A stretch of 6,698 nt of DNA from CAKOSP01 sp044432745 (GTDB lineage: Bacteria > Bacillota_I > Bacilli_A > RF39 > UBA660), in NCBI GenBank assembly GCA_044432745.1, contig JAWXUH010000018.1, forward strand, positions 1 to 6,698. Direction: 5' to 3'. Of this stretch, positions 1-5,525 are shown one piece after another; the stretch's first letter is position 1; each line of letters starts with the position of its first letter. The translations under genes and the position numbers were made by a program. The notes beneath the pieces are model-generated. The model was not told the DNA's origin and searched no databases. It saw only the letters and a list, made by a program, of their open reading frames with translations.

Positions 1-187
1 CTATTCCTAATTCTTTATATAAGTTATTTGCTATTTCACTTGGATGTGGCAGATTTTTAATTGCTAATTCTTCACTTTCGCAATCATTAAAATATTCATT
101 GTAGTAGTCTAGTGCATTTTTTTGTTCTTCTTTTGGTAAATTACTAATTTCTTTTGTAAGTAATTTAAAAAATGTAATTCTATTCAT
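1..187 (-). CDS. HAAS (DUF1700) domain membrane protein, 3' part outside the window
   Basis: This is the second gene of the padR operon. Its 62 visible N-terminal residues match the start of the HAAS/DUF1700 family: an N-terminal helix, then LPKEEQKNALDYYNEYF at about 17-33, then the family's typical end of the soluble part, NLPHPSEIANNLYKELG at about 45-61. In known members this small helical domain precedes several membrane helices, and the gene nearly always follows a PadR repressor; the membrane part would lie beyond base 1. The ATG at 187 overlaps the TGA stop of padR as ATGA, and AGGAGGAGAA at 191-200, inside the end of padR, is a strong ribosome binding site, so the two are translationally coupled. 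The family is thought to work in envelope or signalling functions linked to its PadR partner; the molecular role is not established. The family call is by pattern recognition, without a search. Confidence 0.82.
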   Translation of the reverse strand, partial: MNRITFFKLLTKEISNLPKEEQKNALDYYNEYFNDCESEELAIKNLPHPSEIANNLYKELGI

Positions 188-498
188 TTATTCTCCTCCT
201 CTAAAAATTTTTTTATAGTATTTTTATAAACTATCCATTCTGATTTATAAAATTCAAGTTTGTGTAGACCTTCAGTAGTAATTTGATAATATTTTCTGTT
301 TCTTCCATCAAATTGTTTATCATAAGTTGTAAGTAAATTATCTTTAGATAGTCGTCTTAAAACAGGATATAGGGCAGACTCTGAAACATTCATTGTATTT
401 CCTATTTTTTGAGTTAAGTCATATCCATAGGTATCTTCTTTTTGAAGAATGCCTAAAACACAAGCATCTAAAAGTTTTCCTGATATTAAATAAGTCAT
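184..498 (-). CDS. PadR-family transcriptional repressor
   Basis: A 104-residue winged-helix DNA-binding protein of the short PadR subfamily, close to that group's usual length of about 105-115. The N-terminus has the family signature: GKLLDACVLGILQKEDTYGYDL at residues 7-28 (helix 1 and the YGYDL turn), the recognition helix around SESALYPVLRRLSKDNLL at 39-56, and the beta-wing GRNRKYYQITTEG at 65-77. A C-terminal helix at about 78-100 (KLEFYKSEWIVYKNTI) would form the dimer interface. AAGGAGGAGA at 501-510 is a very strong ribosome binding site for the ATG at 496-498. It is first in an operon with the HAAS/DUF1700 gene, transcribed from a near-consensus promoter that contains a PadR-like dyad, so autorepression is likely. 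Whether it also controls the divergent agmatine genes is open. The inducing signal cannot be read from the sequence. Confidence 0.92.
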   Translation of the reverse strand: MTYLISGKLLDACVLGILQKEDTYGYDLTQKIGNTMNVSESALYPVLRRLSKDNLLTTYDKQFDGRNRKYYQITTEGLHKLEFYKSEWIVYKNTIKKFLEEENK

Positions 499-527
499 AT
501 TCTCCTCCTTTTTTTGAATTCTATAAT

Positions 528-557
528 ATTATACAACGAATAGTATTGTTTTGTCAA
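528..557 (-). promoter_or_regulatory. Sigma-A-type promoter of the padR operon
   Basis: On the minus strand TTGACA (plus-strand 552-557) is followed by an 18-base spacer and TATAAT (plus-strand 528-533). Both hexamers match the consensus exactly. Transcription would start near 521, giving a short leader of about 20 bases before padR. The exact hexamers and their correct position make this a strong call. Confidence 0.85.
531..546. promoter_or_regulatory. Putative PadR operator (ATAC-N8-GTAT dyad)
   Basis: The 16-base site has inverted arms ATAC (531-534) and GTAT (543-546) separated by 8 bases, and overlaps the -10 element and spacer of the padR promoter. A wider imperfect dyad shares the area (minus strand AATACTAT, 7 bases, ATAATATT; 7 of 8 positions match). 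PadR family operators are typically ATGT/ACAT-like dyads with 8 to 10 bases between arms, so this site fits in form and place. Binding is inferred, not shown. Confidence 0.55.
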
Positions 558-613
558 TAGTGTGATAATTGAATGAAATTAAATCGCGAACATACAAACT
601 TATAATATAAAAA

Positions 614-634
614 GACTTGTCTTGCCGACAAGCT
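614..634 (-). terminator. Hairpin with T-run on the minus strand, purpose unclear
   Basis: CTTGTC (616-621) and GACAAG (627-632) form a perfect 6-bp stem around a 5-base loop. Read on the minus strand the stem is followed by CTTTTTATATTATA, which resembles a weak intrinsic terminator. No gene that would end here is visible on the minus strand; it could stop antisense transcription before padR, or act as a plus-strand stem-loop. The hairpin is certain as a sequence fact, its role is not. Confidence 0.35.
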
Positions 635-636
635 TC

Positions 637-665
637 GATATAAAAAAATAAAGATATAAAAAAAT
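637..665. repeat. 13-base direct repeat with A7 tracts upstream of the agmatine genes
   Basis: GATATAAAAAAAT occurs exactly twice, at 637-649 and 653-665, with a 3-base gap and therefore a 16-base period. Each copy ends in an A7 tract. It lies just upstream of a TATAAT at 672-677. It may bind a regulator, bend the DNA or serve as an UP-like element, or it may simply be low-complexity AT sequence. Confidence 0.5.
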
Positions 666-671
666 TATTTG

Positions 672-717
672 TATAATATTTTTTTTTTTTGCAATAATAT
701 TCATATGAGATTATATG
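672..717 (+). promoter_or_regulatory. Candidate promoter region of the agmatine operon, with T12 tract
   Basis: Two weak candidates exist. TATAAT at 672-677 has no good -35 hexamer (about TAAAGA at 649-654) but follows two A7 tracts. TTGCAA at 689-694 is followed after 17 bases by TATATG at 712-717, giving a start near 724. Between them is an uninterrupted run of 12 T at 679-690. CATAT-N6-ATATG at 702-717 forms a small inverted repeat that could be an operator. Neither promoter is strong enough to be sure; the operon must start in this stretch because no open reading frame lies upstream on this strand. Confidence 0.4.
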
Positions 718-747
718 TAGTTTTATAGCTAGAAAGGTAAATTAAAT

Positions 748-855
748 ATGAAAAAAGTAAAATATTTTGTAGCTGGTGAACTTGTTACAAAAGAGGAATT
801 TGAGACATATAATGAAAATTTGAGGAATTCATATGGATATAAAGAAACAATTTAA
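748..855 (+). CDS. Possible small protein or leader peptide, 35 codons, upstream of and overlapping the antiporter gene
   Basis: An ATG at 748 opens a 35-codon frame ending at TAA 853-855. AGAAAGG at 731-737 is a plausible ribosome binding site 10 bases ahead. The product would be charged and soluble, with a KEEFETYNENLR stretch at about 15-26, and has no membrane segment or signal peptide; I do not recognise it. Its last 23 bases overlap the start of the antiporter gene in a different frame, so a ribosome ending here would terminate just after the next start codon, which favours translational coupling. It may be a regulatory upstream ORF, an independent small protein, or chance. Codon use and amino-acid mix look natural, which is weak support. 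Confidence 0.42.
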   Translation: MKKVKYFVAGELVTKEEFETYNENLRNSYGYKETI

Positions 856-2221
856 ATTAATTGATGCAATCTTAGCTGCTGTATGTATTACTTTAGTAGC
901 TGAAGCAGTTGTTCCTACGGCTTCAATTGGTAATTCTCAATATTTTTGGTGGATTTTTTTAATACTTTCATTTTGCATACCTTATGGATTAGTTGCTTCT
1001 GAACTTGGTAGTACTTATCCAAGTGAAGGTGGTTTGTATACATGGGTTAAAAATGCATACGGTATTAAATGGGCATCAAGAGTAGCTTGGAATTATTGGG
1101 TTAATTTTCCTATTTGGATTGCATCACTTGCTATTTTATTTACTGATATAATCATGGGTATCTTTGATATTGAACTTTCAATTTTATGGTTAATTATCAT
1201 TCAGCTTTCTTATACGTGGATCGTTACTTTTTTAGGTTGTTTTAGAATAGGGGAAAGTAAGTGGCTTGTTAATATTGGTACGTTTTGCAAAATAGTTATA
1301 ATGCTTAGTTTAGGTATACTTGGTATATATACTTTTATTAAAACTGGAGAAAGTGCAAATCCTATTAATAGTTATAAAGATTTATTACCTAGTTTTGATT
1401 TTCATAGTTTATCTTTTATATCAGTTATTATTTTTAATTTTCTTGGCCTTGAAATAGTTGCTACTTTTGCAGAGGATATGAAAAATCCTGAAAAGGAAAT
1501 TCCTAAGGCTATAATGATTGGATCTTTATTACTTGCTATATTTTATTTATTACCAGCAACAGGAGTTAATATTGCTATGGACTTAGATACCGCAGCAACA
1601 GCAACTATACCGGAGGCTTTTGGTATACTTTTGGAGAAGGTTGGTGCATCACTAGTTGTAATAAACTCAATAGTTATAATTATAGGGATTATGTTTATAT
1701 TTACTCTTTTTGCAAATATTGCTTCTTGGTCTTTTGGTGTTACATCTGTTGCAAAATTTAGTGCAGATGATAAGGGATTACCTTCTTTTCTTACAAAGGT
1801 AAACAATAGTGGAGTGCCATACGTAGCTGCAATATCAAATGGTGTTATTGCTTCTATTGTATTGCTTGCAGGAATCTTTATAACTTACATATCAGAAGAT
1901 GCTAGTAATTTATTTTGGACTTTCTTTTCTCTTAGTTTGATATCTTTGTTATATGCATATATTGCAATGTTTTTATCTTTTAAGAAGTTGAGAAAAACTG
2001 ATAAAACAAAAAGGGCTTATAAAGTTCCTGGTAATAAATTTGTAATAAACTTAGTTACATATGTACCAATGATTATTTTAGTAACAAGTATTATATTTAC
2101 CATATTTGTAGATTTTACTTTAGAATCTATAATTTCTAATATTCCTTTGATAATAGGTATTGTTCTTTTACTTATTGGTCAAGAAATAGTTGTATTAAAT
2201 ATTAAGGAGGAAACAAAATGA
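833..2221 (+). CDS. aguD: APC-family amino acid/polyamine antiporter, probably agmatine/putrescine exchanger (AguD-like)
   Basis: A 462-residue inner-membrane transporter of the amino acid-polyamine-organocation superfamily with about 12 hydrophobic segments (roughly 10-27, 38-58, 85-105, 115-135, 145-168, 183-207, 225-247, 270-300, 329-350, 356-375, 403-425 and 432-456). Recognisable blocks are the first-helix stretch with VVPTASIG at 26-33, SELGSTYPSEGGLYTWVK at 56-73, and the sixth-helix-to-loop motif GLEIVATFAEDMKNPEKEIP at 205-224. The N-terminal pattern (AVVPTASIG, FWW, PYGL, TYP-EGG-Y-WVK) resembles AguD, which swaps external agmatine for internal putrescine. The immediate overlap with agmatine deiminase supports that substrate; from sequence alone a glutamate/GABA-type or other amine exchanger remains possible. 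TGAGG at 821-825 lies 7 bases before the ATG. The normal APC N-terminus begins here, so the overlapping small frame is not a missing extension of this protein. Confidence 0.82.
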   Translation: MDIKKQFKLIDAILAAVCITLVAEAVVPTASIGNSQYFWWIFLILSFCIPYGLVASELGSTYPSEGGLYTWVKNAYGIKWASRVAWNYWVNFPIWIASLAILFTDIIMGIFDIELSILWLIIIQLSYTWIVTFLGCFRIGESKWLVNIGTFCKIVIMLSLGILGIYTFIKTGESANPINSYKDLLPSFDFHSLSFISVIIFNFLGLEIVATFAEDMKNPEKEIPKAIMIGSLLLAIFYLLPATGVNIAMDLDTAATATIPEAFGILLEKVGASLVVINSIVIIIGIMFIFTLFANIASWSFGVTSVAKFSADDKGLPSFLTKVNNSGVPYVAAISNGVIASIVLLAGIFITYISEDASNLFWTFFSLSLISLLYAYIAMFLSFKKLRKTDKTKRAYKVPGNKFVINLVTYVPMIILVTSIIFTIFVDFTLESIISNIPLIIGIVLLLIGQEIVVLNIKEETK

Positions 2222-3309
2222 AAATACTTAATTCAATTCCTAAAGAAGATGGTTTTAGGATGCCAGGTGAGTTTGAAGAACACGAGGCAACATATATAAT
2301 ATGGCCAGAGAGGACAGATAATTGGAGATATGGTGCAAAACCTGCTCAAGAAGTTTTTATTAAAGTTGCCAATTGTATTGCTAAATATGAAAATGTAACT
2401 GTACTTGTTTCACAAAAACAATATAATAATGCAAGAGAATTGCTTGATGATAAAGTAAGAGTTATAGAAACAAGTAGTGATGATTCTTGGGTTAGAGATT
2501 GTGGTCCGTCTTTTATTATAAAAGATAATTTAGAGAGAAGAGCAATTGACTGGGGATTTGATGCATGGGGTGGTCTTGAAAAAGGATTATATTTTCCATG
2601 GAATAATGATGATATTTTAGGTAGTAAAATAGCTGATATAGAAAATACTGCAATATATAAACTTGATAATTTTATATTAGAAGGTGGATCTTTTCATGTA
2701 GATGGAGAAGGAACTGTAATTACAACAGAAGAATGCTTAATTGAGGGAAGAAGAAATAATCTATCAAAAGATGAAATAGAAAAAATACTGTGTGATTATT
2801 TAAATTGTACTAAAGTTTTATGGTTAAAAAGTGGAATATATAATGATGAAACTAGTGGTCATATAGATAATATATGTACTTTTGTTAAACCAGGAGTTGT
2901 TGTACTAGCGTGGACAGATGACATAAGTGACCCTCAATATCAAAGAAGTTTAGATGCTTTTGAATACTTATCTAATCATAATGATGCTAGAGGAAGGAAA
3001 TTAGAAATTCATAAAATTCATCTTCCAAGTCCTATTCTTATTACGAAGGAAGAAAGTAAAGGAGTAGATAGTATCGATGGTACTCTTCCTAGAAAAGAAG
3101 GAGATAGATTAGCTGCTTCTTACATTAATTATTACGTTGGAAACGGTTTTGTCTGTTTACCAATTTTTAATGATCCAAATGATCAAGCAGCTATTGATAA
3201 ATTAAAAGAATTATTTCCAGATAGAACAATTGAAACAATTTATGCTAGAGAAATTTTATTAGGTGGAGGAAATATTCATTGTATTACTCAACAAGTACCT
3301 AAAATATAA
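2218..3309 (+). CDS. aguA: Agmatine deiminase
   Basis: A cytoplasmic guanidino-group-modifying enzyme that hydrolyses agmatine to N-carbamoylputrescine and ammonia. The 363 residues equal the full family length. N-terminal signatures are DGFRMPGEFEEHE at 11-23 and IWPERTDNWRYG-KPAQE at 28-45. The catalytic set is present: Asp94 in DSWVRDCGPS (89-98), Glu155 in LEGGSFHVDG (154-163), His215 and Asp217 in ETSGHIDN (211-218), and the nucleophile Cys355 in GGGNIHCITQQ (349-359). These line up with the known active-site residues of characterised bacterial agmatine deiminases within two or three positions, and separate it from peptidylarginine deiminases. AAGGAGG at 2204-2210 and the ATGA overlap with the antiporter stop (2218-2221) show coupled translation. 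No putrescine carbamoyltransferase or carbamate kinase follows, so the product's fate, and any ATP gain, must depend on genes elsewhere or on export. Confidence 0.97.
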   Translation: MKILNSIPKEDGFRMPGEFEEHEATYIIWPERTDNWRYGAKPAQEVFIKVANCIAKYENVTVLVSQKQYNNARELLDDKVRVIETSSDDSWVRDCGPSFIIKDNLERRAIDWGFDAWGGLEKGLYFPWNNDDILGSKIADIENTAIYKLDNFILEGGSFHVDGEGTVITTEECLIEGRRNNLSKDEIEKILCDYLNCTKVLWLKSGIYNDETSGHIDNICTFVKPGVVVLAWTDDISDPQYQRSLDAFEYLSNHNDARGRKLEIHKIHLPSPILITKEESKGVDSIDGTLPRKEGDRLAASYINYYVGNGFVCLPIFNDPNDQAAIDKLKELFPDRTIETIYAREILLGGGNIHCITQQVPKI

Positions 3310-3320
3310 AATATTTGAAC

Positions 3321-3349
3321 TTGACAAAAAGCTACAAAAAATATAAAAT
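3321..3349 (+). promoter_or_regulatory. Strong sigma-A-type promoter of the uraA-upp leader
   Basis: TTGACA at 3321-3326, a 17-base spacer and TAAAAT at 3344-3349 make a near-perfect promoter beginning only 12 bases after the aguA stop. Transcription is predicted to start near A3356, so the transcript would begin with AGAGGUGAGA, placing a Shine-Dalgarno site at the very 5' end. The uracil genes are therefore expressed separately from the agmatine genes. Confidence 0.8.
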
Positions 3350-3358
3350 TAATTTAGA

Positions 3359-3429
3359 GGTGAGAATATGTTGAACTTAGTTAGTAAATATGTAAGCGTT
3401 ACTGATTTTAAATTCTTCGGCTTCTCACC
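3359..3429 (+). promoter_or_regulatory. Structured mRNA leader: long-range helix hiding a Shine-Dalgarno site, with an inner hairpin
   Basis: GGTGAGAA (3359-3366) is perfectly complementary to TTCTCACC (3422-3429), an 8-bp helix closing a 55-base loop. Inside, 3379-3387 pairs with 3399-3407 (nine pairs, two of them G-U) around an 11-base loop. The left arm contains the Shine-Dalgarno sequence of the leader ORF at 3368, so folding would block its translation. The shape (closing stem, inner hairpin, then a terminator) resembles a cis-regulatory RNA. I recognise no known riboswitch class and no PyrR-binding loop consensus. Helices are read by eye, without energy calculation. Confidence 0.5.
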
Positions 3430-3466
3430 ATTAAAATTAACTTTATCAAATAAAAAATATTTTTAG
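3368..3466 (+). CDS. Putative 32-codon leader peptide of the uracil operon
   Basis: An ATG at 3368 opens a 32-codon frame ending at TAG 3464-3466. AGAGGTGA (3356-3363) is a nearly full match to the 16S complement and lies about 4 to 6 bases ahead. The predicted peptide starts MLNLVSKYV and ends LSNKKYF; it is basic with some hydrophobic residues and matches nothing I know. The important point is position: its last codons run through the left arm of the hairpin at 3452-3483, and the stop codon reaches the loop. A ribosome translating to the end would prevent that hairpin from forming. This is the layout of attenuation leaders such as E. coli pyrBI. It may have no function as a protein. Confidence 0.5.
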   Translation: MLNLVSKYVSVTDFKFFGFSPLKLTLSNKKYF

Positions 3467-3485
3467 TTTTAAAAATATTTTTTTT
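3452..3485 (+). terminator. All-A/U 14-bp hairpin with T-run ahead of uraA: attenuator, or aguA terminator
   Basis: AAAAAATATTTTTA (3452-3465) pairs perfectly with TAAAAATATTTTTT (3470-3483) around the 4-base loop GTTT, and the run of T extends to 3485. The stem has no G-C pair, so it is weaker than typical terminators, but the U-run and A-run make it terminator-like on either strand. It stands between the strong promoter at 3321 and the uraA start at 3515, so it must be passed to express uraA. It could also end read-through transcripts from aguA, which has no terminator of its own. Confidence 0.6.
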
Positions 3486-3514
3486 ATGTAACAAAGTTGG
3501 AAAGAAGGTAGAAA

Positions 3515-4807
3515 ATGAAAAAAACAAAAAAAATCATGACTTATGATTTACATGAACGACCTCCGCTTTTTGAGTGGATAATGTTATCGTTTCAACACGT
3601 GTTTGCTATGTTTGGCGCTACAGTTTTAGTTCCAATATTAGTAAATCAACAAGCTGGATATGAAGTACTTACTATACCAGTAGCTCTTGTTTCATCTGGA
3701 GTAGGTACTTTGTTATACTTGTTGTGCACTAAAGGTAAATCTCCGGTTTATTTAGGTAGTTCATTTGCATTTATAACTCCCGTAGCAGTAGCTTACGCTG
3801 GTGGTGGAATTTCTGGTGCAATGACTGGAATAATGAGTGTTGGTTTATTATACATGTTAATTTCTAGTATAATAAAAATAGCTGGTACTAAATGGATTGA
3901 TAAATTACTTCCATCTATAATTATTGGACCAATGATTATGATTATAGGTTTGGGTTTAGCGCCAAGTGCTATAGGACAAATGGGTTTATCAAGTACACTA
4001 GAGTGGGAAAATTTAGTTATATCTTTATCAACGTTTTTAATTACAGTACTGGTTTTAACTAAAGCAAAAGGTTTTGCTAAAATAATTCCTTTTCTTATAG
4101 GAATTACTAGTGGTTATATCGTTGCAATGTTATTAGGTGAGGTAGACTTTTCAGTAATATCAAATGCATCGTTCTTCAGTATTCCTAATTTTGTAATTCC
4201 CTTTAGAGATTATGATTTGAATTTTTCAGTATTGTTAACTATATTACCAATAGCACTAGTTACTATGTGTGAACATATTGGCGATCATATTTCACTTGGA
4301 AATATTATAAAAAAAGATTTAGTTAAAGATCCTGGATTATCTAGAACAATACTAGGTGATGGTGTTGCTACTTTCTTTGGTGGTTTGATAGGAGGGCCTG
4401 CAAATACGACGTATGGGGAAAACACTGCAGTAGTTGGAATGAGTAAAGTTAGCTCTATTTATGTTATAGCACTTGCTGCTATAATTACCATATCTATTGG
4501 TTTTTTAGGAAAGCTTACAGCTATTATATCTACTATACCAAACGCCGTGTTAGGTGGTGTATCTCTAATTTTATACGGATTTATAGCAGTGAATGGTCTT
4601 AAAATATTAGTAGAAAATAAAATAGATTTTGATAACCCTAAGAATGTGGTTATAGCTAGTACAATGTTGATTTTAGGTCTAGGTGGAGCAAATATTGTTA
4701 TTTCTGGAGTAACGATTTCAGGAATGAGTTTAGCTGCTATATGTGGCATTGTACTAAATTTTCTAATTGTAGAAGATGTAACTAAAAAGAAAAGAGGAAA
4801 AAAATAA
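3515..4807 (+). CDS. uraA: Uracil permease, NCS2 family
   Basis: A 430-residue inner-membrane uracil:proton symporter of the nucleobase/ascorbate (NCS2) family, at the usual length with 14 expected membrane segments. Diagnostic blocks are LSFQHVFAMFGATVLVPIL at 24-42, the first-repeat substrate motif VYLGSSFAFITPV at 78-90, MCEHIGDH at 251-258, and GGPANTTYGENTAVVGMSKV at 293-312. Glu253 and Glu302 correspond to the two conserved acidic residues that hold uracil in E. coli UraA (Glu241 and Glu290). The uracil rather than xanthine/urate assignment rests on these motifs and on the following upp gene. AAGG at 3505-3508 lies 6 bases before the ATG. The stop shares a base with the upp start (TAATG at 4805-4809). 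Expression should depend on the leader and hairpin upstream. Confidence 0.95.
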   Translation: MKKTKKIMTYDLHERPPLFEWIMLSFQHVFAMFGATVLVPILVNQQAGYEVLTIPVALVSSGVGTLLYLLCTKGKSPVYLGSSFAFITPVAVAYAGGGISGAMTGIMSVGLLYMLISSIIKIAGTKWIDKLLPSIIIGPMIMIIGLGLAPSAIGQMGLSSTLEWENLVISLSTFLITVLVLTKAKGFAKIIPFLIGITSGYIVAMLLGEVDFSVISNASFFSIPNFVIPFRDYDLNFSVLLTILPIALVTMCEHIGDHISLGNIIKKDLVKDPGLSRTILGDGVATFFGGLIGGPANTTYGENTAVVGMSKVSSIYVIALAAIITISIGFLGKLTAIISTIPNAVLGGVSLILYGFIAVNGLKILVENKIDFDNPKNVVIASTMLILGLGGANIVISGVTISGMSLAAICGIVLNFLIVEDVTKKKRGKK

Positions 4808-5433
4808 TGAAAATAAATGAAATAAATAATGCTTTAATTAAGCATAAAATGACAATTTTACGTGATAAAAAAACGGGGACAAAAGAGTTTAGAGAACTTG
4901 TAAATGAAATAGCTACGTTTTTATGTTATGAAGCTATGAAAGACGTTAAACTTGAAACAGTAACTATAGAAACACCAGTTACAAAAATGGAAGCTCAAAT
5001 TTTAAAGGAAGATGAATATGTTTTTGTACCAATTCTTAGAGCTGGAATGGGAATGCTTGATGGCATTTTATCAGCTATTCCTAATGCAAAAGTTGGTCAT
5101 ATAGGTATGTATAGAAATGAAGAAACATTTGAACCAGTTAATTATTTCTTTAAAGTTCCTAAAGATATGAAAAATAAAGAAGTTGTTTTGCTAGATCCTA
5201 TGCTTGCAACAGGCGGTTCTGCAGTTGACTCAATAAATTTACTTAAGGAAAAAGGTATTAAGAAAATAAAATTTTTATGTGTCTTAGCTGCTCCTGAAGG
5301 TGTTAAACTTCTTAATGAAGCACATCCTGATGTAGAAATATATACTGCTTGTCTAGATGATCATTTAAATGAATCTAAATACATTGTTCCAGGTTTAGGT
5401 GATGCAGGAGATAGAATATACGGTATTAAATAA
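4807..5433 (+). CDS. upp: Uracil phosphoribosyltransferase
   Basis: A cytoplasmic pyrimidine-salvage enzyme that joins uracil to 5-phosphoribosyl pyrophosphate (PRPP), giving UMP and pyrophosphate. Its 208 residues are the standard bacterial length. Visible motifs are VPILRAGMGMLDG at 74-86, the PRPP-binding loop VLLDPMLATGGSA at 127-139, and the C-terminal uracil-binding segment YIVPGLGDAGDRIYG at 192-206. AGAGG at 4793-4797, inside the end of uraA, serves as its ribosome binding site 9 bases ahead of the ATG, and the one-base TAATG overlap with uraA implies translational coupling. With uraA it captures external uracil: the phosphoribosylation traps what the permease brings in. A terminator follows directly, so this is the last gene of the operon. 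Nothing is abnormal in the sequence. Confidence 0.98.
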   Translation: MKINEINNALIKHKMTILRDKKTGTKEFRELVNEIATFLCYEAMKDVKLETVTIETPVTKMEAQILKEDEYVFVPILRAGMGMLDGILSAIPNAKVGHIGMYRNEETFEPVNYFFKVPKDMKNKEVVLLDPMLATGGSAVDSINLLKEKGIKKIKFLCVLAAPEGVKLLNEAHPDVEIYTACLDDHLNESKYIVPGLGDAGDRIYGIK

Positions 5434-5455
5434 AAAAGCTTAAATGCTTTTTTTT
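5432..5455 (+). terminator. Intrinsic terminator of the uraA-upp operon
   Basis: AAAAAAGC (5432-5439) pairs with GCTTTTTT (5446-5453) around the 6-base loop TTAAAT, and the T-run reaches 5455 (8 T in all). The stem begins inside the upp stop codon. The short spacing and T-run make termination likely although only two pairs are G-C. Confidence 0.8.
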
Positions 5456-5471
5456 GATATAAAGCGAAAAC

Positions 5472-5500
5472 TTGATAATATTTATTAAATGTATTATAAT
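5472..5500 (+). promoter_or_regulatory. Sigma-A-type promoter of the unknown gene at 5526
   Basis: TTGATA (5472-5477), a 17-base spacer and TATAAT (5495-5500) form a near-consensus promoter immediately after the upp terminator. The start would be near 5507, leaving room only for a GGGGG ribosome binding site (5514-5518) and a GTG at 5526. The promoter coincides with the frame that a longer reading from TTG 5472 would need, which argues against that longer start. Confidence 0.8.
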
Positions 5501-5525
5501 TATTCTTACTTATGGGGGAAAAAAA

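Noticed and set aside
560..747. A guanidine riboswitch (ykkC or mini-ykkC type) ahead of the agmatine genes, which carry a guanidine-like substrate.
   Set aside because: No ACGR-loop hairpin pair and no ykkC core can be seen; the only hairpin (616-632) has a TTGCC loop.
825..835. GAATTCATATG, an EcoRI site fused to an NdeI site exactly at a start codon, like a cloning junction.
   Set aside because: The surrounding bases continue as ordinary AT-rich genome, the small ORF reads through the site, and both flanks are consistent with a natural operon, so it is most likely chance.
1543..1806. Minus-strand open frame of 87 codons.
   Set aside because: It lies wholly inside the antiporter gene, has no ribosome binding site pattern or family likeness, and is explained by AT-rich coding on the other strand.
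3310..3514. A PyrR-binding attenuator or purine-type riboswitch before uraA.
   Set aside because: The PyrR loop consensus (CAGAGAGG-like in a stem-loop) and the purine aptamer's conserved core are not present; the leader is reported as an unclassified structure instead.
4459..4749. Minus-strand open frame of 96 codons.
   Set aside because: It is an antisense shadow of conserved uracil permease sequence with no independent signals.
5472..5525. N-terminal extension of the unknown protein from a TTG start, looking like a short hydrophobic signal segment (IIFIK...IIIIL).
   Set aside because: This stretch is the promoter (TTGATA and TATAAT) and its predicted start lies near 5507, so it is not transcribed in full; a proper ribosome binding site precedes GTG 5526.
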